The notes under the pieces were generated by a model. It made no database searches, had not been told where the DNA came from, and saw only the letters and a program-made list of their open reading frames with translations. DNA of 64,000 bases from Nocardiopsis metallicus (GTDB taxonomy: Bacteria; Actinomycetota; Actinomycetes; Streptosporangiales; Streptosporangiaceae). The first letter of the stretch is position 1, and each line of letters opens with the position of its first letter. The stretch spans positions 5,518,001-5,582,000 of the forward strand of contig NZ_JACHDO010000001.1 of NCBI RefSeq assembly GCF_014201115.1, written 5' to 3'. Positions 34,469 to 42,303 of this stretch are shown here, piece after piece. The translations under genes were made by a program, and so were the position numbers.

Positions 34469-35401
34469 GGCGCGGATGCGGGCGAGCCAGAGCTCGGCCT
34501 CGGCGAAGTCCGCGTCGGTGGTGGAGCGCGGGCTCATCGCCGGGATGATCTCGGTGGCGCGCCCTCCGCGCGGGTAGCTGCCCAGGAAGCGCACGTCCCG
34601 GCAGACCCGGCGGATGCCCATGAGCGCCTCGCCCACGCGGGCCTCGGCGACGTGGCCCTCGGCGTCGATGCAGAAGCAGTAGCTGCCCAGGCCGTCGCCG
34701 GTGGGGCGGGACTCCAGGCGGGTGAGGTTGACCCCGCGGACGGCGAACTGGTTGAGCACCTCGATGAGCGCGCCGGGGTGGTCGTCGGCGATGAAGGCGA
34801 CCAGGGAGGTGCGGTCGGCGCCGGTGGGTTCGGGGAGCGTTCCGGCGCGGGAGAGGTAGATGAAGCGGGTGGCCGCGTCGGAGCGGTCGCCCACGCCGGA
34901 GGCCAGGGCGCGCAGGCCGTAGCGCTCCCCCGCGATGACCGCGCAGATGGCGGCGTCGTAGGGTGCGCCCGGTTCCGAGACGGCGCGCGCGGCGGCGGCC
35001 GTGGAGGAGACGGTGTGGGCGTCCGCGTCCGGGAGGTTGCGCGCGAGCCAGCCCCGGCACTGGGCGAGGGCGTGGGGGTGGGTGGCCACCCGCTTGACGT
35101 CCTCGAGCACGGTCCCGGGCCGGGCGAACAGCGCGAACTCGACCGGTACCGCGGTCTCACCGGTGATCAGCAGGGGTTCGCCCTTGATGAGTTCGGCGAT
35201 GGTAGTGGTGACGCCGCCCTCGACCGAGTTCTCCAGCGGGACGACCCCGCCGTCCACGACACCGGCGCGGACCGCGTCGAAGACCGCCGCCACCCCGTCG
35301 CACGGGACGCGGGCCCGGTCGTCGGCGTCGGGGCGCAGGTCGCGGAGGGCGGCTTCGGTGAAGGTGCCCTCGGGGCCGAGGTAGGCGTAACGGTTGGGCA
35401 T
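34454..35401 (-). CDS. pheA: Prephenate dehydratase
   Basis: A 315-aa stand-alone prephenate dehydratase, making phenylpyruvate for phenylalanine. The catalytic domain starts RYAYLGPEGTFTEAAL, has VPLENSVEGGV and the TRF motif in SDAATRFIYL, which binds the substrate. The C-terminal ACT domain begins DRTSLVAFIADDHPGAL and carries the feedback-site LTRLESRP and GSYCFCIDAEGH. Allosteric control by Phe is expected from the ACT domain. The gene lies near serS, as in mycobacteria (Rv3838c). Residues after the ACT domain (about 280-315) are extra to the core. Confidence 0.95.
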   Translation of the reverse strand: MPNRYAYLGPEGTFTEAALRDLRPDADDRARVPCDGVAAVFDAVRAGVVDGGVVPLENSVEGGVTTTIAELIKGEPLLITGETAVPVEFALFARPGTVLEDVKRVATHPHALAQCRGWLARNLPDADAHTVSSTAAAARAVSEPGAPYDAAICAVIAGERYGLRALASGVGDRSDAATRFIYLSRAGTLPEPTGADRTSLVAFIADDHPGALIEVLNQFAVRGVNLTRLESRPTGDGLGSYCFCIDAEGHVAEARVGEALMGIRRVCRDVRFLGSYPRGGRATEIIPAMSPRSTTDADFAEAELWLARIRAGAVD

Positions 35402-35438
35402 GCTGTTCAGGCTATACGGCCGGGGCGGCCGGGGGCGG

Positions 35439-36077
35439 TCAGTTCTCGGGGCGGGGTTTCGGCGCGCGGGGTCCGCTGTCCGCGCTGACCGGCTCCTCGG
35501 CCGGTTCGCCGGCCCGGTCCCCGTCCGCCGCCCCGGCCCGTTCGCCAGCCGAGGCGCTGTCCGGCCCGCCTTCGGCGCCCTCCGGACCCTGGACCACCGT
35601 GACCAGCGCTTCCGTATCCGGGGCGGGGTCGGCGGTCGCGGGGCGGGCCGGTTCCGCGGCCTCGGGTCCGGGCATCCCGAAGCCGATGCCGTTGCCCAGG
35701 CGGGCCGAGCGGATCACCCGGTACTCCTCGGGGCTGAGCAGGTGGTCGGCCTCACCCCGGGTGACGGCCTTGGCGTAGGTGCGGGTCTCGGTGCGCCCGT
35801 TGATGGAGGTGACGACCACCCCGTCACCGTAGGCGTTGAGCATGGCCAGGGAGAAGGAACGGGCGCCCGACATCTCCTCCAGGGCGTCGTAGTGCAGAAC
35901 GGCCACGTCGCGGACGGCCCGGGGATCGGCCCCCGAGGAGTTGACCGCTAGGGCGCGCTGCGCCAGGGCACGGTACTCCCCCCGGACCTCGCGGGTCCGG
36001 TACAGCGCGTACACGCCGAGGGCGAGCCCGCCCAGCCCGATGAGCAGAGCGATGGAAGCCATGATCGTAGTGAACAC
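35439..36077 (-). CDS. DUF4446 membrane protein
   Basis: A 212-aa protein of the DUF4446 family. One membrane helix at about 5-26 (IALLIGLGGLALGVYALYR) is followed by a small cytosolic domain with RDVAVLHYDALEEMSGARSF, the highly conserved FSLAMLNAYGDGVVVTSING, and RTETRTYAKAV then LSPEEYRVI. A tail of about 60 residues rich in Ala, Pro, Gly and Glu ends it. The function is unknown. Its start is at an ATG at 36077 and it lies between pheA and a glycosyltransferase on the same strand. Confidence 0.88.
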   Translation of the reverse strand: MFTTIMASIALLIGLGGLALGVYALYRTREVRGEYRALAQRALAVNSSGADPRAVRDVAVLHYDALEEMSGARSFSLAMLNAYGDGVVVTSINGRTETRTYAKAVTRGEADHLLSPEEYRVIRSARLGNGIGFGMPGPEAAEPARPATADPAPDTEALVTVVQGPEGAEGGPDSASAGERAGAADGDRAGEPAEEPVSADSGPRAPKPRPEN

Positions 36078-36162
36078 AGCGCGAGCGTATCGCTACACAT
36101 CGCACCCATGGGGTCGCTCTTAGCGATTTTTGCGAGCAATGTGCCCGATTTTTCTGGTCAAT

Positions 36163-36969
36163 TCATGACCGGTACCGGCGGGTCCGTCCCGCCACTCCCT
36201 GCCAGGCCCGGCTCAGAGCCGGCCGCAGTTCCCGCACGGCCAGGGCCCGCGCCACGTCCGTGAACTGGTGCGCCCGGTGCAGCTGGGCCCGCAGGTCCGT
36301 GCCGGTCGCGCGGTGCTCCAGGGGGACCTCGACCTCCACCACCCGCATGCCCCCGCGCAGGACGTCGATGGTCAGCCCGGTCTCCACCCCGAAACCGGGG
36401 GCGAGCGGACGGGCCTCCTCGAAGGCCTCCCGGGTCAGGCAGCGCTGGCCGTTCAGCGGCTGCTCGGGTTCCCAACCGGTCGTCCTGCGCACACCCTCCC
36501 GGGCCAGGCGGACCACGAAGCCGTGTCCGCCCAGACGCATCCGGGTGGCCGGGAACAGCGCGACGGTCATGTCCGCCATACCCTCCAGGACCGGCTCGAC
36601 CAGGGGTGCCGCGTCCTTGGCGGTCACCCCGAGGTCGGCGTCGAGGAAGAGGAGGTGGCGCGGGGCGCGGGCGACCCCCTCGGCCGCCTCGGCGGCCTCG
36701 ATCCGGCGCACGCCGTCGGCGCCGGACTCCATGGCCGCGCCCTTGCCCCGGTTGCGGCCGTGTTTGAGCACCCTGGCCCCGGCTTCCAGGGCCAGGGCCG
36801 TCGTGCGGTCGCTGGAACCGTCGTCGACCACCACGACCAGGTCGACCCCGGGCAGTGTGCGCGCCGCAGTGACGGTGGTGCCGATGCGTTCGGCCTCGTT
36901 CTTGGCGGCGATCACCACGGCGACCCCGGCACCGCCCGGGTCCCGCGGCTCCGGCCGCGTCTGTGCCAC
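36163..36969 (-). CDS. Family 2 glycosyltransferase
   Basis: A 268-aa inverting sugar transferase of the GT2/GT-A fold. AVVIAAKNEAERIGTTV opens the nucleotide-sugar pocket, VVVVDDGSSDRT carries the conserved DDGS, and LLFLDADLGV has the metal-binding DxD. The short length and lack of membrane helices fit GpgS-like or dolichyl-phosphate-type enzymes, but the donor and acceptor are unknown. The stop of the STAS protein gene lies 5 bp upstream of its start, so the two are likely co-transcribed. Confidence 0.88.
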   Translation of the reverse strand: MAQTRPEPRDPGGAGVAVVIAAKNEAERIGTTVTAARTLPGVDLVVVVDDGSSDRTTALALEAGARVLKHGRNRGKGAAMESGADGVRRIEAAEAAEGVARAPRHLLFLDADLGVTAKDAAPLVEPVLEGMADMTVALFPATRMRLGGHGFVVRLAREGVRRTTGWEPEQPLNGQRCLTREAFEEARPLAPGFGVETGLTIDVLRGGMRVVEVEVPLEHRATGTDLRAQLHRAHQFTDVARALAVRELRPALSRAWQGVAGRTRRYRS

Positions 36970-36974
36970 CGGCG

Positions 36975-37331
36975 CTACTGCGCGGTGCCGGTCCCCGCGG
37001 CCACCGGCAACGCGTCGAGGTCGGGGTGGATCACGAAGACCTCGTCCAGGCCGGTGACCTGGAGGACCTTCATGACCGCCGGTTTGGGCGCCACGAGTTC
37101 CAGGTCGCCGCCGCGGTCGCGGGAACGCTTCATCGCGGAGAGCAGGACGCTGATGCCGGTCGAGTCACAGAACTCCGCCCTGGACATGTCGATGACCAGC
37201 CGCCGTGCCCCTGCCTCCAGGGACTCGACGAGCTCGTTGCGCAACTGGGGTGCCGTGTACAGATCGATCTCACCGCCAACGGTTACCACTGCGACGTCAT
37301 CTTGAGATCGGCTTGATATCTTCAACTCCAC
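36975..37331 (-). CDS. STAS-domain anti-sigma factor antagonist
   Basis: A 118-aa SpoIIAA/RsbV/BldG-type antagonist. The STAS domain has VVTVGGEIDLYTAPQLRNEL, then EFCDSTGISVLLSAMKR with Ser57 in the DST motif as the phosphorylation site. The end is VTGLDEVFVIHPDLDAL. When unphosphorylated it should bind an RsbW-like kinase and free a sigma factor. An RsbW-like ATPase gene lies 153 bp upstream on the same strand, giving a plausible partner-switching pair. Confidence 0.9.
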   Translation of the reverse strand: MELKISSRSQDDVAVVTVGGEIDLYTAPQLRNELVESLEAGARRLVIDMSRAEFCDSTGISVLLSAMKRSRDRGGDLELVAPKPAVMKVLQVTGLDEVFVIHPDLDALPVAAGTGTAQ

Positions 37332-37484
37332 AGACGTGACTGTAGCGGCCAGAGCCGGGCCGGGCCACCTCGTTGGCGGCGTTTCCCCACATCGGTCACG
37401 TTCCTCCGCCCAGTACCCCAGGGCATGAGACGGGGCCCGGGGCGAGGGCGGCGAAGGGATACGGCGGCGCTGCTCAGCGAGGGC

Positions 37485-38099
37485 TCAGAGCGGACCGCTC
37501 CAGGCGGGTTCGCCCCGCTCGATCCGCAGCTCGAGCTCGACCATGTCGGCCGCGTCCGCATCCAACGCACCCGTGTCCACCGCGGCCGCGTCCACTGTGC
37601 CCGCGTCGTTCGGGTCGAGGCCGCCGTGCCCCTCGGTGGCGACCTCCAGGACCGCCCACACCGTGGTGGTGGTCGCGTCCATCTCGGTGCCCCAACGCCC
37701 CGCCAGCATCTGCACGATGCTCAGCCCGCGGCCGCCCAGGCCGGACAGGGAGGGCCGCGACACCCGCGGCATGGTGCTGGAACCGCCGTCGCGCACCGAG
37801 ATCTCCAGCCAGCTGTCGGCCGGGGCCGCGCCGGGGGCGACCTCCACCCGCCAGGACACGCCCACGGCGTGGCCGGGCAGGGGGCTCGCGTGCCTGAGGG
37901 CGTTGCTGACCAGTTCACTGAGGACGAGGGCGGCGTCGTCGACCCGGTCGGCGCATACGTCCAGGGCGCGCAGGTCGGTACACAGCCCTTGTCGGGCGAC
38001 GGTGACGCTTTCCGGGGCATAGGGAAGAACGACGCTTCGCTCGACCTTCAGAGGGTTCCGGAGGTCCCCGTTGTCGCGTGCGGCGTTGTCTCCTGACAC
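37485..38099 (-). CDS. RsbW-like ATP-binding anti-sigma kinase
   Basis: A 204-aa HATPase_c_2 protein. The N box is ALVLSELVSNALRHASP, the G1 box LEISVRDGG and the G2 box GLGGRGLSIVQMLAGRWG; together these bind ATP as in RsbW and SpoIIAB. It would phosphorylate the STAS antagonist and hold a sigma factor. An acidic tail of about 50 residues (ADAADMVELELRIERGE) is extra. The GTG at 38099 follows AGGGACG; the frame stays open to 38288 but that part has no conserved sequence. No sigma-factor gene is in the window. Confidence 0.82.
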   Translation of the reverse strand: MSGDNAARDNGDLRNPLKVERSVVLPYAPESVTVARQGLCTDLRALDVCADRVDDAALVLSELVSNALRHASPLPGHAVGVSWRVEVAPGAAPADSWLEISVRDGGSSTMPRVSRPSLSGLGGRGLSIVQMLAGRWGTEMDATTTTVWAVLEVATEGHGGLDPNDAGTVDAAAVDTGALDADAADMVELELRIERGEPAWSGPL

Positions 38100-38326
38100 A
38101 GCTTTCGTCCCTGCGAGTTCGTACTTCTCGGTCAGCCCGGAACCCGCCCGTTGTGTGCCAGCGAATTCCACCAGGGGTGGAAATGCCCCGATCCCCCACA
38201 GCGGAAACCCGCCGGGAGGTGAATCCGCCGGGACGATCCGCGCTTCGGACGCGCGCATCCGCGACGTGACAGGGCTTCTGGAGTCCATGAGGTTTTTGTT
38301 GTTTCCCGTGACGCCCAGTGTCCGCT

Positions 38327-40252
38327 CTACGCCTTTACTGACGAAACCTCCGTTCCGCCCCTCCCCTGAGGTGTTTCGGACACGACGGCGCCCAGTTCGC
38401 TCTCCTCGCCCCGGTGCCGGGGCAGCGTGACCCGCATCCGGGTGCCGTTCTCCAGACGGTGGGCGGTCACCTCACCGCCCTGTTCACGCACCAGCTGGCG
38501 CACGATGTACAGGCCGATCCCCAATCCGCTGTACCCCCGGCGGTCGCCGCGTTCGCCGCTCTGGAAGAAGCGTTCGAAGATCCGCTCCTCGTCGCCGGGG
38601 TCGATGCCGATGCCCTCGTCGTCGACGTGGATGGTGACGGTGTCCTCGCCCTCCACCACCTTGACTCGCACCGTCCCGCCGCTGGGTGAGAACTTCAGGG
38701 CGTTCTCCAGCAGCTGGTCGATGACCATGCCGGTGACCAGCGGGTCCCCGACGGTCCAGAGGGTGCCGTCGGTGTCCAGGGTCAGGTCCTGGAGTTCGGC
38801 CAGCGGGCGGAAGGCGGTGACGGACTGGCCGAGCAGCTCCACGAGGTCGAAGGGGACCCGGTCCACGGTCATCTCGCCGCTGGCCACGTCCGACCCCAAC
38901 CGGAGCCGCTCCACCAGCTTGGCGAGCGAGCGGGCGCGGTCCAGGATGATCTCGCTGGCCTCCTGACGCCCCTCCGGCCCCAGCCGCTCGCCCTTGCGGG
39001 ACAGCAGGGCCGCGTACCCCTGGATCACCGTGACCGGGGTCCGGAGTTCGTGCCCCGTGCTGGCCAGGAAGAACTCCCGCTCCTCCTCCAGTGCCTTCTG
39101 CGCGGAGATGTCGCGGAAGTCCACCACCCACTCGTCGGTGTCCGGGATCCGCGCCATGAGGATCTCCAGCCACCGGCCGCCCTCGTTGCGGTGCTTGACG
39201 GGTTCGCCGTGCGCGTCGGGGATCGGGAACGGCGGGTGCCGCCCCTCCATCATCTCGAACGAGTAACCGGTGAGCTCCGCCGCCGAACGGTTCCACTTGC
39301 GAACCCTGCCGTGGGAGTCCAGCACAGCGATCCCGTCCGCGCTGGAGTCGACGACCGCCTGTTCCCTGAGCCGCTGGAGCTTGAGCTCCTCGTAGGCCAT
39401 CGCGTTGCCGATCGCCACCCCGGCGTGCGCGGTGAGCAGTTCCAGGAGTTCCAGCTCGACGTGCCCCACCTTGCGCTGGCTGTACAGCGCGTACAGCGCG
39501 CCGTAGGGGCGGCCCCGGACGTTGGACACGCACAGGGCGATGGTGTGCAGCCCGGGCAGGTCGGCCCAGATCAGGTCCTCCAGGCTGCGGGTGTCGCTGT
39601 TGGCCAGCAGCACGGACTTGCCGCTGCGCAGGAGCTCGCCGAACAGGCTGGACTCCAGGGAGGCGCTGACCCCGTGCAGTTCCTCGGACAGGTGGGTGAG
39701 GCTGACCAGCTTCACCCGGTTCTCGTTGAGCAGGACGAATCCGCCCGCGTCCGCGCCGGTGAGCTCGGTCAGGCTGCTGATGATGCGGTCCAGGACAGAC
39801 TTGAGGCTGAGGTCGGCGTTGATGTCGGCCACCACGTCGGTGAGCCGGCGTACCAGCCGGGCGCGCTCCATCGCGGAGGTCTGCGCCTGCCCCTCCTTCT
39901 CGCTCGGATAGAGCACGAGCGCCCACCCGGCGTGCCGCCCCTGGTCGTCGTGCACACAGCTGGTGCTGACCCGCACGTCGACGGCGGTGCCGTCCTTGCG
40001 CAGGCGGCGGGTGAAGATCGTCAACGGGGTTCCGGCGCGTACCTGTTCGAGCACCGCGCTGTACTCCGGCCGCAGCTCGCGGGGGATGATCGGCAGCCCG
40101 CCGCCGAGCACCTCGGCCGCGGTCCAGCCGAACATCCGCTCGGCCGCCGGGTTCCAGAGGGTGACTCTGAGCTCGCCGTCGATGCCGATCACCGCGTCAG
40201 CTGAAGAGGCCAGCACGGCTTCGGCGCTGAGGGGCGCGCGCTCGGAACTCAC
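38327..40252 (-). CDS. PAS-GAF-PAS sensor histidine kinase
   Basis: A 641-aa soluble histidine kinase without membrane helices, so it senses an internal or diffusible signal. Order: PAS (about 10-110: SSADAVIGIDGELRVTLWN), GAF (about 145-290: GADAGGFVLLNENRVKLV), PAS (about 300-390: SSADGIAVLDSHGRVRKWN), HisKA with GHELRTPVT (His401) and HATPase with DQLLENALKFSPSGG. No response regulator gene is adjacent. It starts with GTG. It lies just upstream of the RsbW-like and STAS genes and may share their stress response. Confidence 0.9.
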   Translation of the reverse strand: MSSERAPLSAEAVLASSADAVIGIDGELRVTLWNPAAERMFGWTAAEVLGGGLPIIPRELRPEYSAVLEQVRAGTPLTIFTRRLRKDGTAVDVRVSTSCVHDDQGRHAGWALVLYPSEKEGQAQTSAMERARLVRRLTDVVADINADLSLKSVLDRIISSLTELTGADAGGFVLLNENRVKLVSLTHLSEELHGVSASLESSLFGELLRSGKSVLLANSDTRSLEDLIWADLPGLHTIALCVSNVRGRPYGALYALYSQRKVGHVELELLELLTAHAGVAIGNAMAYEELKLQRLREQAVVDSSADGIAVLDSHGRVRKWNRSAAELTGYSFEMMEGRHPPFPIPDAHGEPVKHRNEGGRWLEILMARIPDTDEWVVDFRDISAQKALEEEREFFLASTGHELRTPVTVIQGYAALLSRKGERLGPEGRQEASEIILDRARSLAKLVERLRLGSDVASGEMTVDRVPFDLVELLGQSVTAFRPLAELQDLTLDTDGTLWTVGDPLVTGMVIDQLLENALKFSPSGGTVRVKVVEGEDTVTIHVDDEGIGIDPGDEERIFERFFQSGERGDRRGYSGLGIGLYIVRQLVREQGGEVTAHRLENGTRMRVTLPRHRGEESELGAVVSETPQGRGGTEVSSVKA

Positions 40253-40360
40253 GTCGCCATAGTGCCACCCGAAGGGCCCCGAGTGGCAGGGCTTCGCACA
40301 ATCCGACCAAATTCGACGCGCGCGCCCCGGCCGAACCGGCCTGACGGGCCGACCGAAACC

Positions 40361-40693
40361 TCAGATGACCCGGGGCTCGCCGTCGTCCTCCGCCTTCATG
40401 TCCCGGGCCGCGTGGTCCCAGGCCTGCATGCCGCCCGCGACGTTCACCGCGTCCCAGCCCGCCTGGTTCAGCGCCATGACGGCCTGGGCCGAGCGGCCGC
40501 CCGCCCGGCAGATGACGTAGACCTTCTCGTCCTTGGGCACCTCCGCGGCTCGCTCGCCGAGCGTGCCCAGCGGGATGTGCACGGCGTCGGGCGCGTGGCC
40601 CGCACGCCACTCGTCGTCCTCGCGGACGTCGAGAAGGTATCCGTCCTCGGGAACCTCGTTCACGAGAACCTCTGCGACCTGTCCACCGAACAT
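40361..40693 (-). CDS. Single-domain rhodanese
   Basis: A 110-aa sulfurtransferase. The rhodanese fold reads YLLDVREDDEWRAGHAPDAVH, then the active-site loop VICRAGGRSAQAV with the catalytic Cys, and a final GWDAVNVAGGMQAW. The ATG has GGGGG 8 nt upstream. It transfers sulfur to cyanide or, more likely, to a protein thiol. It is co-directional with the histidine kinase gene downstream and divergent from the SSI-like lipoprotein gene. Confidence 0.93.
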   Translation of the reverse strand: MFGGQVAEVLVNEVPEDGYLLDVREDDEWRAGHAPDAVHIPLGTLGERAAEVPKDEKVYVICRAGGRSAQAVMALNQAGWDAVNVAGGMQAWDHAARDMKAEDDGEPRVI

Positions 40694-40775
40694 GATGGTG
40701 ACCCCCTGTGTCAGGCGTGTCCGAAAAAAGTGAGAATCCGTGGAACCGCGGGTGGGCGCTCCACGTCCAAACGGT

Positions 40776-41279
40776 ATGCGTAAGCACACCTTCGCAACGG
40801 CCCTGCCGACCCGCCTCGCCGCACTCGCAGCTCTTGGCCTGCTTATCACGGCCTGCGGCAACGAGCCCACCGAGGTGAACGCGCCGGCACCCGAGACCGA
40901 GAACGAAGCCCCCAACGAAGACACCGCCGCCGAGGACGGTTCCGCCGAGGTGGAACTGGTCATCGAACGCTCCGTATCCGATGAGGACGGCCTGACGGCC
41001 GAGGAGGGGTTCGAACCAGGCGAATGGACCCTGACCTGTGCCCCCGTGGGCGGTAACCATCCCGACCCCGAGGCGGCCTGCGCCGAGATCGAGGAGGCCG
41101 GGACCGAGCCGTTCACCATGGACACCAGCGACATGATGTGCACCATGCAGATGGGCGGCCCCGAGGTCGCGCACGTCACCGGGCACGTGAACGGCACCGA
41201 GATCGACACCGAGTTCAACAAGCGCAACGGTTGCGAGATCGACCGCTTCGAGCAGGTCGAGACGGTGCTCAACCCCTGA
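40776..41279 (+). CDS. Lipoprotein with subtilisin-inhibitor (SSI) fold
   Basis: A 167-aa exported lipoprotein. The signal (AALAALGLLITAC) ends in a lipobox at Cys27, followed by an acidic linker. The C-terminal domain has the SSI disulfide pattern: GEWTLTCAPVGGNHPDPEAAC, then MMCTMQMGGPEVAHVTG and a final KRNGCEID. SSI reactive loops read Cys-Pro-Met-Val with P1 Met; here it is CTMQ, so P1 Met and P1' Gln. It would inhibit subtilisin-like or trypsin-like proteases at the cell surface. Most SSIs are secreted, not lipid-anchored. No ribosome site precedes the ATG, so it may be leaderless. Confidence 0.8.
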   Translation: MRKHTFATALPTRLAALAALGLLITACGNEPTEVNAPAPETENEAPNEDTAAEDGSAEVELVIERSVSDEDGLTAEEGFEPGEWTLTCAPVGGNHPDPEAACAEIEEAGTEPFTMDTSDMMCTMQMGGPEVAHVTGHVNGTEIDTEFNKRNGCEIDRFEQVETVLNP

Positions 41280-41325
41280 ATCCCCCGATGACCGCTGAAT
41301 CCCCCTGACAACCGATGGCCCCTGA

Positions 41326-41357
41326 GGGAGGGGCGGACCGGCCGGTCCGCCCCTCCT
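41326..41357. terminator. Bidirectional terminator between the SSI lipoprotein and tenA
   Basis: A 26-bp perfect palindrome (41329-41354) extended by further pairs lies between the convergent genes. Confidence 0.85.
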
Positions 41358-41384
41358 CTCCTTTGCCCGGGGCCCGCGTGCGGC

Positions 41385-41996
41385 CTACGTGTAGGGCGTG
41401 TCCCAGAAGGCGACCTCGTGGCGCATGCCCTCCAGGAAGAAGCGCTCGGCGCGCTCCGGGTCGGGGTCCGCCTCCTCCAGCATGCGCCCGTACTTCTCGG
41501 TCAGCTCGGTGAAGCCGGGGTCGGCGTAGGTGTCCACCCAGCGGCGGTAACGCGGCTCCTCGGGCCGGGTCCTGGCCAGCTCGATGCCCAACTGGTTGTA
41601 GCCCCACATGCAGGGGTATACGGCGGCGAGCCCGTCCCGGTAGTCGGCCGCCGCGTCCAGGATCCAGGACGTGTACGCCTCGCAGGCGGGGCCCTTGTCC
41701 CTGGTGGTCAGGTCGGCGCCGAACTCCCCGGACAGGGAACGGTGCAGTTCCAGTTCCTCGGTGAGGGTGCTGTGCGCGATCCCGACCAGGTCCGCCAGGT
41801 GTCCGTCCGGCGCCTGCCAGGCCAGCCGGGAGAAGGCCCTGGCGTAGTCGAGCAGGTAGAGGTGGTCCTGCTCCAGCCAGTAGCGGAAGGCCCGCTCGTC
41901 GAGGTCGCCGCGGGCGATCCCGGCGACCGTCGGGTGCGCGAGCTGTTCGGCGACCAGCGGCCGCCCGATCTCATGAAGTCTCTCGATGATTCCCAC
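41385..41996 (-). CDS. tenA: TenA-family thiaminase II
   Basis: A 203-aa helical-bundle enzyme that salvages thiamin pyrimidine by hydrolysing aminopyrimidines. LVGIAHSTLTEELELHR and the catalytic-Cys region VYPCMWGYNQLG match the TenA_C type, and the end HEVAFWDTPYT fits the family. The GTG at 41996 gives the usual length; the frame stays open to 42206 but that part is not conserved. No thi operon is visible. It is divergent from the GH3 operon. Confidence 0.88.
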   Translation of the reverse strand: MGIIERLHEIGRPLVAEQLAHPTVAGIARGDLDERAFRYWLEQDHLYLLDYARAFSRLAWQAPDGHLADLVGIAHSTLTEELELHRSLSGEFGADLTTRDKGPACEAYTSWILDAAADYRDGLAAVYPCMWGYNQLGIELARTRPEEPRYRRWVDTYADPGFTELTEKYGRMLEEADPDPERAERFFLEGMRHEVAFWDTPYT

Positions 41997-42303
41997 GCCC
42001 GGAGTGTCCCATCCGGGTGGTTTCGACCCAAGCCCTGAGCCCCTGCCAGAGCCTTGTCTTCGAAACTTCCCGAGGATTCGGCCGCCACACTCCCGGAAAT
42101 TTCGGAACCCGATTCCCTGGAACACTGACCTCGCTGAACAGGAACAGTGCAAATCCAATGTGATTTGAGTCTCTGGGTGGGTTGACCCTGTCGATATCGC
42201 GGACATACATTCACCGCCAACAAGTTTCGCGAAAATTTACGAAACTTTCGATGCGTCCCCACGCCCCCGGGACGGCCCCGGCCCCATCCGAGGAAGGCAT
42301 TCC
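41997..42303. promoter_or_regulatory. Divergent tenA/GH3 control region with palindromes
   Basis: The 307-bp gap is A/T-richer than its flanks. Perfect palindromes TTTCGCGAAA (42225-42234) and CGAAA-C-TTTCG (42240-42250) lie 54-79 bp before the GH3 start. GAAATTTC (42096-42103) and CGAAACTTCCCG (42061-42072) are related sites further left. The form CGAAA-N-TTTCG is that of LacI-type sugar repressor operators in actinomycetes. Confidence 0.6.
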
